Below are positions 1 through 6,064 of a stretch of DNA of 13,448 nucleotides, piece by piece. This DNA comes from JAFLDD01 sp049314715. GTDB lineage: Bacteria; Pseudomonadota; Alphaproteobacteria; Rickettsiales; UBA3002. Position numbers and translations under genes: made by a program. The notes under the pieces were generated by a model. That model had not been told where the DNA came from. It saw only the letters and a program-made list of their open reading frames with translations, and did not search any database. Each line of letters starts with the position of its first letter. Positions within the stretch are counted from its first letter, which is position 1. The DNA is taken from the NCBI GenBank assembly GCA_049314715.1, contig JBMOEL010000043.1, positions 1-13,448 of the forward strand, written 5' to 3'.

Positions 1-648
1 GCGCTCGGCGGTCGCTTCACCAATCAGTAAATTATGATAGCGGCGAATATAATTAATAATCGCCTCATCCATCTTATCGCCACCCACGCGCGCGCTACGC
101 GCATAGACAATCCCCGCCAGCGAAAGCACCGCGACTTCCGTCGTACCGCCGCCAATATCCACAATCATCGACCCTGTCGGCTCGGTCACGGGTAGGCCTG
201 CGCCCACGGCTGCTGCCATCGGCTCTTCAATCAAATACACGTCGCGCGCGCCAGCATTTTCGGCCGATTGCTGAATGGCGCGCCGCTCAACAGGTGTTGA
301 GCCAGCAGGCACGCAAATAATAATGAGAGGTCCCGTAAAAGAACGGCGATTATGCACACGTTGAATAAAATATTTGATCATCTCTTCCGCGGCGCGGAAG
401 TCAGCAATCACCCCGTCTTTGAGTGGGCGAATCGCTTCAATTTTCTCGGGCGTTCTGCCCAGCATCAGCTTCGCTTCATTACCAAATGCGTACGGCACCA
501 TCATCCCGCGCTCTTGGCGCAGCGCCACGACGGAGGGTTCATTCAGCACCACCCCACGCCCCTTCACATAGACAAGGGTATTGGCGGTGCCGAGGTCAAT
601 CGCCATATCTTCTGAAACAAGGCCCAGTAATTTTCCGAATCCGAACAT
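1..648 (-). CDS. mreB: Rod shape-determining protein MreB, 5' part (C-terminal third off the left edge)
   Basis: MreB is the bacterial actin homologue. It polymerises as membrane-bound filaments that direct lateral wall synthesis with MreC, MreD, RodA and PBP2. I translated the frame from ATG at 646-648 and it stays open for 216 codons to the window edge, so the gene is partial. The first actin phosphate loop DLGTANT is at residues 18-24. The second, DIGGGTTEV, is at 164-172, preceded by the family hallmark LIEEPMAAAVGAGLP (about 139-153). Near the edge GEATAER matches the family. A Shine-Dalgarno-like GGAG lies a few bases upstream of the ATG. It follows leuA on the same strand after a 67-base gap; leuA-mreB adjacency is familiar from alphaproteobacteria, with mreC expected beyond the left edge. 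The identity is secure. Whether mreB shares the leuA transcript is not shown by the sequence. Confidence 0.97.
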   Translation of the reverse strand, partial: MFGFGKLLGLVSEDMAIDLGTANTLVYVKGRGVVLNEPSVVALRQERGMMVPYAFGNEAKLMLGRTPEKIEAIRPLKDGVIADFRAAEEMIKYFIQRVHNRRSFTGPLIIICVPAGSTPVERRAIQQSAENAGARDVYLIEEPMAAAVGAGLPVTEPTGSMIVDIGGGTTEVAVLSLAGIVYARSARVGGDKMDEAIINYIRRYHNLLIGEATAER

Positions 649-715
649 GGAGTCTCCACATCATTTAGAACATGTATGGCTTGCCACGTTGTGGCGCTTA
701 CCGCAATGAAAATGC

Positions 716-2278
716 TTAGGCGGCTGTGGACGGCGCATCCTCATGCGTATCCTTGAAATGGATACGTCGCGTAAAGCCATCAAGCTTATTCAGTGCAGAA
801 ATATAGGCCTTGGCCGAGGCTACCAGCGTATCTACATCCGCCCCATGCCCATTCACCAGATGATCTCCACGCTCCAAACGCACGGTGACTTCCGCCTGCG
901 CGTCCGTCCCACCCGTGACTGCATGTACTTGATAGAGCTTCAGCACCACGTCGCAGTAGTCAATCACCAGTGACTTAATGGCGTTGAAAATCGCATCCAC
1001 TGGCCCATTGCCTTCTTTTTTCGCGGTGCGGGTTTTGCCGTCAATCCGCAAGGCAAGCCGCGCCATTTGCGGGCCATCACTGCCACATTCGACGTTCAGA
1101 CTTTCAAACACAAACCGCGCATCATCCACCCCGCGCCCAACAAGCGCCATGATATCTTCGTCGTAAATATCTTTCTTCTTATCGGCGAGTGTTTTGAAGC
1201 GCACAAACGCATCTTCCAGCGCGTTATCCCCAAGTGAAAGCCCTAATTCTAAAAGCTTATCTTTGAATGCAGCGCGGCCCGAATGTTTACCCATCACGAG
1301 GTTTGATTTGGCAAGCCCGACGGATTCTGGCGTCATGATTTCGTACGTGTCGCGGTTCTTCAACATGCCGTCTTGGTGAATGCCCGACTCATGCGCAAAC
1401 GCATTCGCACCGACAATCGCCTTATTCACCTGTACGGGTTGGCCCGTTACCTGCGTCACCAAACGCGAAGCACGCATGATATGCTCGCTCTTCACGCCAC
1501 ATTCCACGCCATATTGCGCCTTGTGCACCTTAAGTGCCATCACCACTTCTTCGAGGCTCGTATTACCCGCGCGCTCACCGATGCCATTGATGGTACACTC
1601 AATCTGCCGCGCACCTGCTTTCACCGCAGCCAGCGAATTTGCCGTGGCTAAGCCTAGGTCGTTTTGACCGTGGAATGAAAAAATCGCCTTGTCCGCGTTC
1701 GGCACTTTGCCCATCACATGCGTGAACATCTTGGCAATACTCTCCGGCGTGCCGTAGCCCACCGTATCGGGCAAATTGATGGTCGTTGCACCATTAGCAA
1801 TGGCAACCTCAACGGCGCGACACAGATAATCCAGCTCGGTGCGCGTCGCATCCATCGCGCTCCATTCCACATTGTCCGTGAACGAACGCGCCAGCTTCAC
1901 CGCATCGCGAATTACTTCGAGTGCTTGGTCTTGCGAAATCTTGAATTGGTGCGTCAGGTGAATTTCCGACGTGCTCATGAAGGTATGAATACGCCCGCGC
2001 TTGGCAGGTTTAATCGCCTCCGCTGCACGGCGAATATCCGCTTCCTTGGCGCGCGCCAGTGAGCATACCACGGCATTCTGCGTCACTTGCGCAATGGCTT
2101 TCACCGCTTCAAAATCCCCGTCCGAAGCCATGGCGAAGCCCGCCTCAATCACATCCACACCCATATTATCAAGCACTTCCGCGACGAGGAGTTTCTCCTC
2201 ACGCGTCATGCTCATGCCGGGCGATTGCTCGCCGTCACGCAAGGTAGTGTCGAAAATGATAATGCGGTTGCTAGCCAT
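716..2278 (-). CDS. leuA: 2-isopropylmalate synthase
   Basis: LeuA condenses acetyl-CoA with 2-oxoisovalerate, the first committed step of leucine synthesis, in the cytoplasm. The protein is 520 residues, normal for the long bacterial form. The catalytic TIM barrel opens with FDTTLRDGEQSPG (9-21), including catalytic Arg14 and metal ligand Asp15. Later motifs are LPDTVGYGTP (169-178) and NGIGERAGN (231-239; Asn239 is a metal ligand). The C-terminal half contains the leucine-sensing dimer domain, beginning around GNGPVDAIFNAI. Odd point: the usual second metal-binding motif His-x-His is His203-Gly-Gln205 here, confirmed at the codon level (CAA at 1664-1666). I chose ATG 2278 over an in-frame ATG at 2311 because it matches the family N-terminus and begins one base after the ilvC stop; no strong ribosome site is visible, which suggests translational coupling to ilvC. 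Leucine feedback is known for the family and inferred here. Confidence 0.96.
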   Translation of the reverse strand: MASNRIIIFDTTLRDGEQSPGMSMTREEKLLVAEVLDNMGVDVIEAGFAMASDGDFEAVKAIAQVTQNAVVCSLARAKEADIRRAAEAIKPAKRGRIHTFMSTSEIHLTHQFKISQDQALEVIRDAVKLARSFTDNVEWSAMDATRTELDYLCRAVEVAIANGATTINLPDTVGYGTPESIAKMFTHVMGKVPNADKAIFSFHGQNDLGLATANSLAAVKAGARQIECTINGIGERAGNTSLEEVVMALKVHKAQYGVECGVKSEHIMRASRLVTQVTGQPVQVNKAIVGANAFAHESGIHQDGMLKNRDTYEIMTPESVGLAKSNLVMGKHSGRAAFKDKLLELGLSLGDNALEDAFVRFKTLADKKKDIYDEDIMALVGRGVDDARFVFESLNVECGSDGPQMARLALRIDGKTRTAKKEGNGPVDAIFNAIKSLVIDYCDVVLKLYQVHAVTGGTDAQAEVTVRLERGDHLVNGHGADVDTLVASAKAYISALNKLDGFTRRIHFKDTHEDAPSTAA

Positions 2279-2279
2279 G

Positions 2280-3293
2280 TTACGCAGCGTCGACGAGCTT
2301 GTTTTTCGCAATCCACGGCATCATGGCACGCAGTTTTGCGCCCACCTGCTCAATCGGATGTTTCGCGGATTCTTCGCGATACTTCTCAAGCTTATGTGCA
2401 CCTTGTGTTGCACGGTCTGCAATGAACTCACGCGCGAATTTACCTGACTGAATGTCTTCGAGCACGCGCTTCATTTCCTTTTTGGTTTCGGCAGTGATGA
2501 TGCGTGGGCCCGTCACATAGTCACCATATTCCGCGGTGTTGGAAATCGAGTAACGCATATTCGCCATGCCGCCTTCATAGAGCAAATCAACGATGAGTTT
2601 GGTTTCGTGCAAGCATTCAAAGTATGCCATTTCTGGTGGGTAGCCCGCTTCAACCAACGTTTCGAAACCTGCTTGAATCAAATGCGTTACACCACCGCAC
2701 AGCACGGCCTGCTCGCCGAACAAATCGGTTTCGCATTCGTCTTTGAAGTTGGTTTCGATAATCCCTGAACGGCCACCGCCCACGCCCGAAGCATACGAAA
2801 GTGCCAGTTTCAACGCATTGCCCGAAGCGTCTTGCGCCACGGCAACAAGGCACGGCACGCCGCCACCTTTGAGGTATTCACCACGTACCGTATGTCCTGG
2901 GCCTTTTGGTGCCACCATGAACACATCCATGTCTGGACGGGCTTTGATAAATTCGAAGTGATAATTGAACCCATGCGCGAATGCGAGTGCCGCACCTTTT
3001 TTGATGTTCGCTTCCAAACCAGCGTAAATATCGGCTTGGAATTCGTCTGGCGCGAGAATCATCACCACGTCCGCGTCTTTCACTGCTTCCGCCGCTTCCG
3101 CCACTTTGAAGCCCGCCGCTTTTGCTTTCGCCGCCGTGGCGCTCGTTGCACGAAGACCAATCGTAATATCTTTTGCGCCCGAATCCTTGAGGTTCAGTGC
3201 ATGCGCATGACCTTGGCTACCATAGCCGATAATGGCAATTTTCTTGCCCTTGATGAGTGATTGGTCGCAATCTTTATCGTAATAAACTTTCAT
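2280..3293 (-). CDS. ilvC: Ketol-acid reductoisomerase (class I)
   Basis: IlvC isomerises and reduces 2-acetolactate or 2-aceto-2-hydroxybutyrate to the dihydroxy acids of valine and isoleucine synthesis, using NADPH and Mg2+. At 337 residues it is the short class I form. The N-terminal Rossmann fold has the nucleotide loop GYGSQG at 23-28, followed by GLRATSAT (about 47-54), the cofactor-specificity loop whose Arg and Ser residues normally favour NADPH. His107 matches the conserved active-site His. The C-terminal knotted domain keeps the four acidic metal ligands: Asp190 and Glu194 (in ETDLFGEQ), Glu226 and Glu230 (in FECLHE). The start at 3293 has a good ribosome site, AGGAGAG, a few bases upstream. 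The stop is one base before the leuA start. About 175 bases separate ilvC from the upstream lipoprotein gene, so a separate ilvC promoter is possible; the best -10-like string (TATAAA near 3411-3416, minus) lacks a well-spaced -35. Confidence 0.98.
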   Translation of the reverse strand: MKVYYDKDCDQSLIKGKKIAIIGYGSQGHAHALNLKDSGAKDITIGLRATSATAAKAKAAGFKVAEAAEAVKDADVVMILAPDEFQADIYAGLEANIKKGAALAFAHGFNYHFEFIKARPDMDVFMVAPKGPGHTVRGEYLKGGGVPCLVAVAQDASGNALKLALSYASGVGGGRSGIIETNFKDECETDLFGEQAVLCGGVTHLIQAGFETLVEAGYPPEMAYFECLHETKLIVDLLYEGGMANMRYSISNTAEYGDYVTGPRIITAETKKEMKRVLEDIQSGKFAREFIADRATQGAHKLEKYREESAKHPIEQVGAKLRAMMPWIAKNKLVDAA

Positions 3294-3300
3294 GTTCTCT

Positions 3301-3385
3301 CCTATGCGCCCTGCTCGGCCTACTGGCCTCCCACTGGCGCGCCGCTTCGCGGGCTCATGGCTGACTCGCGCTCCTGCGCTCGTAT
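3301..3385. repeat. GC-rich stretch of short palindromes upstream of ilvC (possible interspersed element)
   Basis: Between the ilvC ribosome site and the hairpin at 3431-3463 lies a GC-rich tract of short self-complementary pieces. They include GGCC-TACT-GGCC (about 3317-3328), the palindrome GGCGCGCC (3336-3343), a bulged GCCGC-TTC-GCGGGC stem, and GCGC-TCCT-GCGC. The composition contrasts with the AT-rich sequence immediately to its right. The 11-base string GCGCGCCGCTT recurs at 8978-8988 in the serB/degP gap, which hints at an element scattered through intergenic DNA; one short match is weak evidence. It would form the ilvC leader if transcription starts further upstream. Confidence 0.3.
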
Positions 3386-3430
3386 AACGTGGATGAGCCT
3401 TTTAGCGGTTTTTATAGGAATTGGAAGGGT

Positions 3431-3463
3431 TTTATGGCCAAAAAACCAGTTTTCGGCCATAAA
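3431..3463 (-). other. Strong stem-loop between the lipoprotein gene and ilvC
   Basis: The arms TTTATGGCC (3431-3439) and GGCCATAAA (3455-3463) are perfect inverted repeats of 9 bp. Inside them AAAA (3441-3444) pairs with TTTT (3450-3453). The one intervening position (3440/3454) would be an A-C mismatch in plus-strand RNA but a U-G wobble in minus-strand RNA. In the minus transcript this gives an uninterrupted stem of 14 pairs closed by a 5-base loop. It begins five bases after the lipoprotein stop codon. No run of U follows the 3' arm, so it is not a standard rho-independent terminator. It could be an mRNA-stabilising or processing hairpin, a weak terminator, or part of an ilvC leader. Confidence 0.65.
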
Positions 3464-3468
3464 TGCCA

Positions 3469-3594
3469 TTAGCGCTGAATAATGACCGGTGCCGGCTGCT
3501 GCACGACAATCGGCTGTTCATGCACGACCGTGTCACTGCCGCAGGCCGCAAGCGCCAAAGGTAAGAGACACAGAGCAATAGAAATAAATTTCAT
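3469..3594 (-). CDS. Small putative lipoprotein (41 residues)
   Basis: The gene is short and easily missed. The product starts MKFISIALCLLPLALAAC: a Lys, a hydrophobic stretch and a lipobox Leu-Ala-Ala-Cys with the acylated Cys at residue 18. This is a classic signal peptidase II signal. The mature peptide would be only about 24 residues, starting Cys-Gly-Ser-Asp, rich in Val, Gln and Pro, and ending PAPVIIQR. A strong ribosome site (AAGGAG) lies 6-7 bases before the ATG, which argues that it is really translated. Asp at mature position 4 rather than 2 gives no inner-membrane retention signal by the enterobacterial rule. It sits between ilvH and ilvC on the same strand, 63 bases after ilvH. 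A weak promoter-like pair (TCGAAA, 17 bases, GATACT, minus strand, 3620-3648) precedes it. Function is unknown: a tiny surface lipoprotein, or an entericidin-like or lysis-type peptide, would look like this, but I recognise no family. Confidence 0.72.
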   Translation of the reverse strand: MKFISIALCLLPLALAACGSDTVVHEQPIVVQQPAPVIIQR

Positions 3595-3657
3595 GATAGT
3601 CTCCTTAGTTGATGGAAGGAGTATCACGCGCCGCACATAAGTTTTCGATGGGGTTTG

Positions 3658-4206
3658 CTAAATGCCCTTTTTGCCGCGCGCGACGGAGGCCACACCCGTG
3701 CGGCAGACTTCGACCAACCCAAGCGGGCGCATTAAGTCAATGAACGTATTCACTTTTTCGGTGGTGCCCGTAATTTCAAAAATGAAGCTGTCAATCGTCG
3801 TGTCGACTGGCTTGGCGCGGAAAATATCAGCAATGCGCAGCGCCTCAACACGGTCATCATTTTTACCCACCACTTTTACCAGTGCTAATTCGCGCTCCAC
3901 GAATGGCGATTCTACCGTCAAATCATGCACCTTATGTACGGGCACCATGCGTTCTAACAGCGCAATAATATGCTGAATTTTGCGAAGCGATCCGCGCGTT
4001 GCAATCGTAATGCGCGACAGGTGTTTTTTGGTATCCACCTCCGCCACGGTGAGGGATTCGATGTTGTATCCACGGCTTGAGAAAAGCCCCACCACGCGGT
4101 TCAACACACCGAATTCGTTATCCACCAGCACCGCCAAAATATGGCGCTCCTCGAGTGGCACTTCATCGACAATATCATAAACGATATCTAAGGATTCTTG
4201 GGTCAT
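3658..4206 (-). CDS. ilvH: Acetolactate synthase small (regulatory) subunit
   Basis: This is the regulatory subunit of acetohydroxyacid synthase. It activates the catalytic subunit and confers valine feedback inhibition in characterised relatives. At 182 residues it is a normal single-ACT form. The ACT domain covers about residues 22-95, with the effector-site hallmark DNEFGVLNRVVGLFSSRGYN (29-48) followed by IESLTV. The C-terminal small-subunit domain covers about 105-178, with the segments VELALVKV-like ERELALVKV, ALRIADIFRAK and FEITGT. A short extra N-terminal tail, acidic and about 20 residues, precedes the ACT fold. The ATG (4204-4206) begins two bases after the ilvB stop, with only a weak ribosome site, so translational coupling to ilvB is likely. 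The name ilvN would be equally acceptable; in alphaproteobacteria the pair is usually called ilvB/I plus ilvH/N. Confidence 0.97.
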   Translation of the reverse strand: MTQESLDIVYDIVDEVPLEERHILAVLVDNEFGVLNRVVGLFSSRGYNIESLTVAEVDTKKHLSRITIATRGSLRKIQHIIALLERMVPVHKVHDLTVESPFVERELALVKVVGKNDDRVEALRIADIFRAKPVDTTIDSFIFEITGTTEKVNTFIDLMRPLGLVEVCRTGVASVARGKKGI

Positions 4207-4208
4207 GG

Positions 4209-5963
4209 CTACACCAAATTCTTGTTGAGTTCGCGTTTGCTTTCTTCAGGCCCCAGCACCAATTCGTGGTGCGCGGCACCTGCTGGAATCATTGGGTACA
4301 CATTTTCATTTTGATCCACCCAAATATCGGCAAGCACAGGGCCCTTATGCTCCATCATTTCGGCAATGCAATCATCGAGCTTGCTTGGGTCTTTGACGCG
4401 CAAACCCTTCATGCCGAAGGCCTCGGCAAGTGCGACGAAATCAGGTAGTGAGTCCATGTAACTTTCCGAATAGCGGCTGGAATAGAACATTTCCTGCCAC
4501 TGGCGCACCATGCCCATATATTGGTTATTCAGAATGAAAATTTTCACCGGCAAGCGGTACTGCACGGCCGTGCTCATCTCCTGAATATTCATCATGAACG
4601 ACGCCTCACCCGTCACACACACGACGGGTTTATTCGGGTGGGCAATCTGCACGCCAATCGCCGCAGGGAAACCATAACCCATGGTACCCAAACCGCCCGA
4701 CGTCATCCAGCGATTGGGCTTATCGTAGAGAATATGCTGTGCCGCCCACATTTGGTGCTGGCCCACATCGGTCGTGATGTAGAAATCTTTTTTCGCAAGC
4801 TGCGCGTTCAAACGGCGCAACGCATGCTGCGGCTTAATGATGCGCTTATCTTGGTGATAGCCGAACGAGTTCTTACCGCGCCAGCCATCAATCTGCTTCC
4901 ACCACTTCGCAAGCGCTTCTTTATTTGCAGTGAGTTTTTTCTTCTTCCATAGCGCAATCATCATCTCCAGCGCTTCACCGGCATCACCCGTAATCGGCAC
5001 ATCCACATGCACGATTTTATTGATACTCGACGCATCCACATCCACATGAATTTTTTTGGAGCCCTGCGAGAATGCATCGAGCCTGCCCGTCACGCGGTCA
5101 TCAAACCGCGCACCGATATTAATCATCACGTCGCACTCGCTCATACACATATTCGCCTCGAGCGATCCATGCATACCGGGCATGCCCAAAAACTGCGCGT
5201 CCGTTCCAGCGAATGCACCCAAGCCCATCAGCGTCGTCGTCACGGGGAAGCCCGTCATATGCGCAAACTTAGTGAGCGCGTCGCACGCGTCACTACCCGA
5301 ATTCACCACACCACCGCCGACATAAAAGAGTGGGCGCTTGGCTTTGCCCATCAACTCCACGGCGCGCTCGACCATTTTCGGGTCAGGCTTTTTCACCACC
5401 ACCGCGGTCATTTTACGAATCGGCACGTCTTTACCGCGATAGCGCCCCAGCGCATTCAAAATATCTTTCGGGATATCAACAAGCACTGGGCCAGGCCGGC
5501 CAGTGCGCGCCACATAAAACGCCTCATGCATAATGCGGTCGAGTTCGTTCACGTCTTTGACGAGGTAATTATGCTTGGTGCAGCTACGCGTAATCCCCGT
5601 CACATCCGCTTCCTGGAACGCATCCGTTCCAATCACGTGTGTGGGCACCTGCCCTGTTACACACACCAGCGGAATCGAATCCATCAACGCATCCGTCAGC
5701 GCGGTCACCGTATTGGTCGCACCGGGGCCCGATGTCACCATCAACACACCGACTTTGCCAGTCGAGCGCGCGTAGCCTTCCGCCGCGTGACCCGCACCTT
5801 GTTCGTGGCGCACGAGGATATGGCGCAGCTTGTTTTGCTTAAAAAGCGCGTCGTAAATCGGCAGCACCGCACCACCTGGATAGCCGAATACCACCTCGGT
5901 GCCATTATCAAGCATCGATTGAATGACTATCTCGGCACCAGTTAATTCGCGTGGCTCAGCCAT
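4209..5963 (-). CDS. ilvB: Acetolactate synthase large (catalytic) subunit
   Basis: This is the thiamine-diphosphate-, Mg2+- and FAD-dependent enzyme that makes 2-acetolactate from pyruvate, or 2-aceto-2-hydroxybutyrate with 2-oxobutyrate. At 584 residues it is normal for the family. The order is a PYR domain with GYPGGAVLPIYDAL (27-40) and activating Glu54 in RHEQGAGHAAEG, a central FAD-binding domain, and a C-terminal PP domain with GEASFMMN (452-459) and LNNQYMGMVRQWQ. Odd point: the cofactor motif, normally Gly-Asp-Gly or Gly-Asp-Ala, reads Gly452-Glu453-Ala454 (codon GAG at 4605-4607), a conservative change of the usual Mg2+ ligand. I chose ATG 5963 over an upstream in-frame ATG at 6020 for three reasons. 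It fits family N-termini, it has AGGAG 8 bases upstream, and the longer form would run through the promoter at 5992-6020. It heads the ilv block. Confidence 0.97.
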   Translation of the reverse strand: MAEPRELTGAEIVIQSMLDNGTEVVFGYPGGAVLPIYDALFKQNKLRHILVRHEQGAGHAAEGYARSTGKVGVLMVTSGPGATNTVTALTDALMDSIPLVCVTGQVPTHVIGTDAFQEADVTGITRSCTKHNYLVKDVNELDRIMHEAFYVARTGRPGPVLVDIPKDILNALGRYRGKDVPIRKMTAVVVKKPDPKMVERAVELMGKAKRPLFYVGGGVVNSGSDACDALTKFAHMTGFPVTTTLMGLGAFAGTDAQFLGMPGMHGSLEANMCMSECDVMINIGARFDDRVTGRLDAFSQGSKKIHVDVDASSINKIVHVDVPITGDAGEALEMMIALWKKKKLTANKEALAKWWKQIDGWRGKNSFGYHQDKRIIKPQHALRRLNAQLAKKDFYITTDVGQHQMWAAQHILYDKPNRWMTSGGLGTMGYGFPAAIGVQIAHPNKPVVCVTGEASFMMNIQEMSTAVQYRLPVKIFILNNQYMGMVRQWQEMFYSSRYSESYMDSLPDFVALAEAFGMKGLRVKDPSKLDDCIAEMMEHKGPVLADIWVDQNENVYPMIPAGAAHHELVLGPEESKRELNKNLV

Positions 5964-5991
5964 GAAGCGCTCCTGTGGATAAAGAGCGCGG

Positions 5992-6020
5992 AATGTAACG
6001 ATTTCAAAGGATTGCGTCAA
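5992..6020 (-). promoter_or_regulatory. Sigma70-like promoter for ilvB
   Basis: On the minus strand a -35 box TTGACG (6015-6020, 5 of 6 consensus bases) and a -10 box TACATT (5992-5997, 4 of 6) are separated by exactly 17 bases. Transcription would start near 5985, leaving a leader of about 20 bases before the ilvB ATG at 5963. That is just enough for the AGGAG ribosome site. A leader this short leaves no room for a leader-peptide attenuator from this start. It is a pattern match only. Confidence 0.55.
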
Positions 6021-6064
6021 TGCGCTTTTGAAAATAATAGTGCAAGACAGTCAACATCGAAAAA

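Noticed and set aside
683..695. GCCAC-GTT-GTGGC hairpin after the leuA stop, as a terminator
   Set aside because: It has only five pairs, and no T run follows on the minus strand. It is not convincing, so leuA may read through towards mreB.
2279..2311. Longer leuA start at an ATG inside ilvC
   Set aside because: It would add 11 residues unlike the family N-terminus. ATG 2278 directly after the ilvC stop gives the standard start.
2001..2447. A 148-codon plus-strand frame across the leuA/ilvC junction
   Set aside because: It is antisense to two well-supported genes, with Ser/Arg-rich shadow-type composition and no motif.
3261..3482. A 73-codon plus-strand frame in the ilvC leader region
   Set aside because: It has no ribosome site or family resemblance, and it crosses the palindromic tract and the hairpin.
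5007..5945. A 312-codon open frame on the plus strand, opposite ilvB
   Set aside because: It is rich in His and Arg with no recognisable motif, lies wholly antisense to a clear acetolactate synthase gene, and is what codon bias in ilvB would produce by chance.
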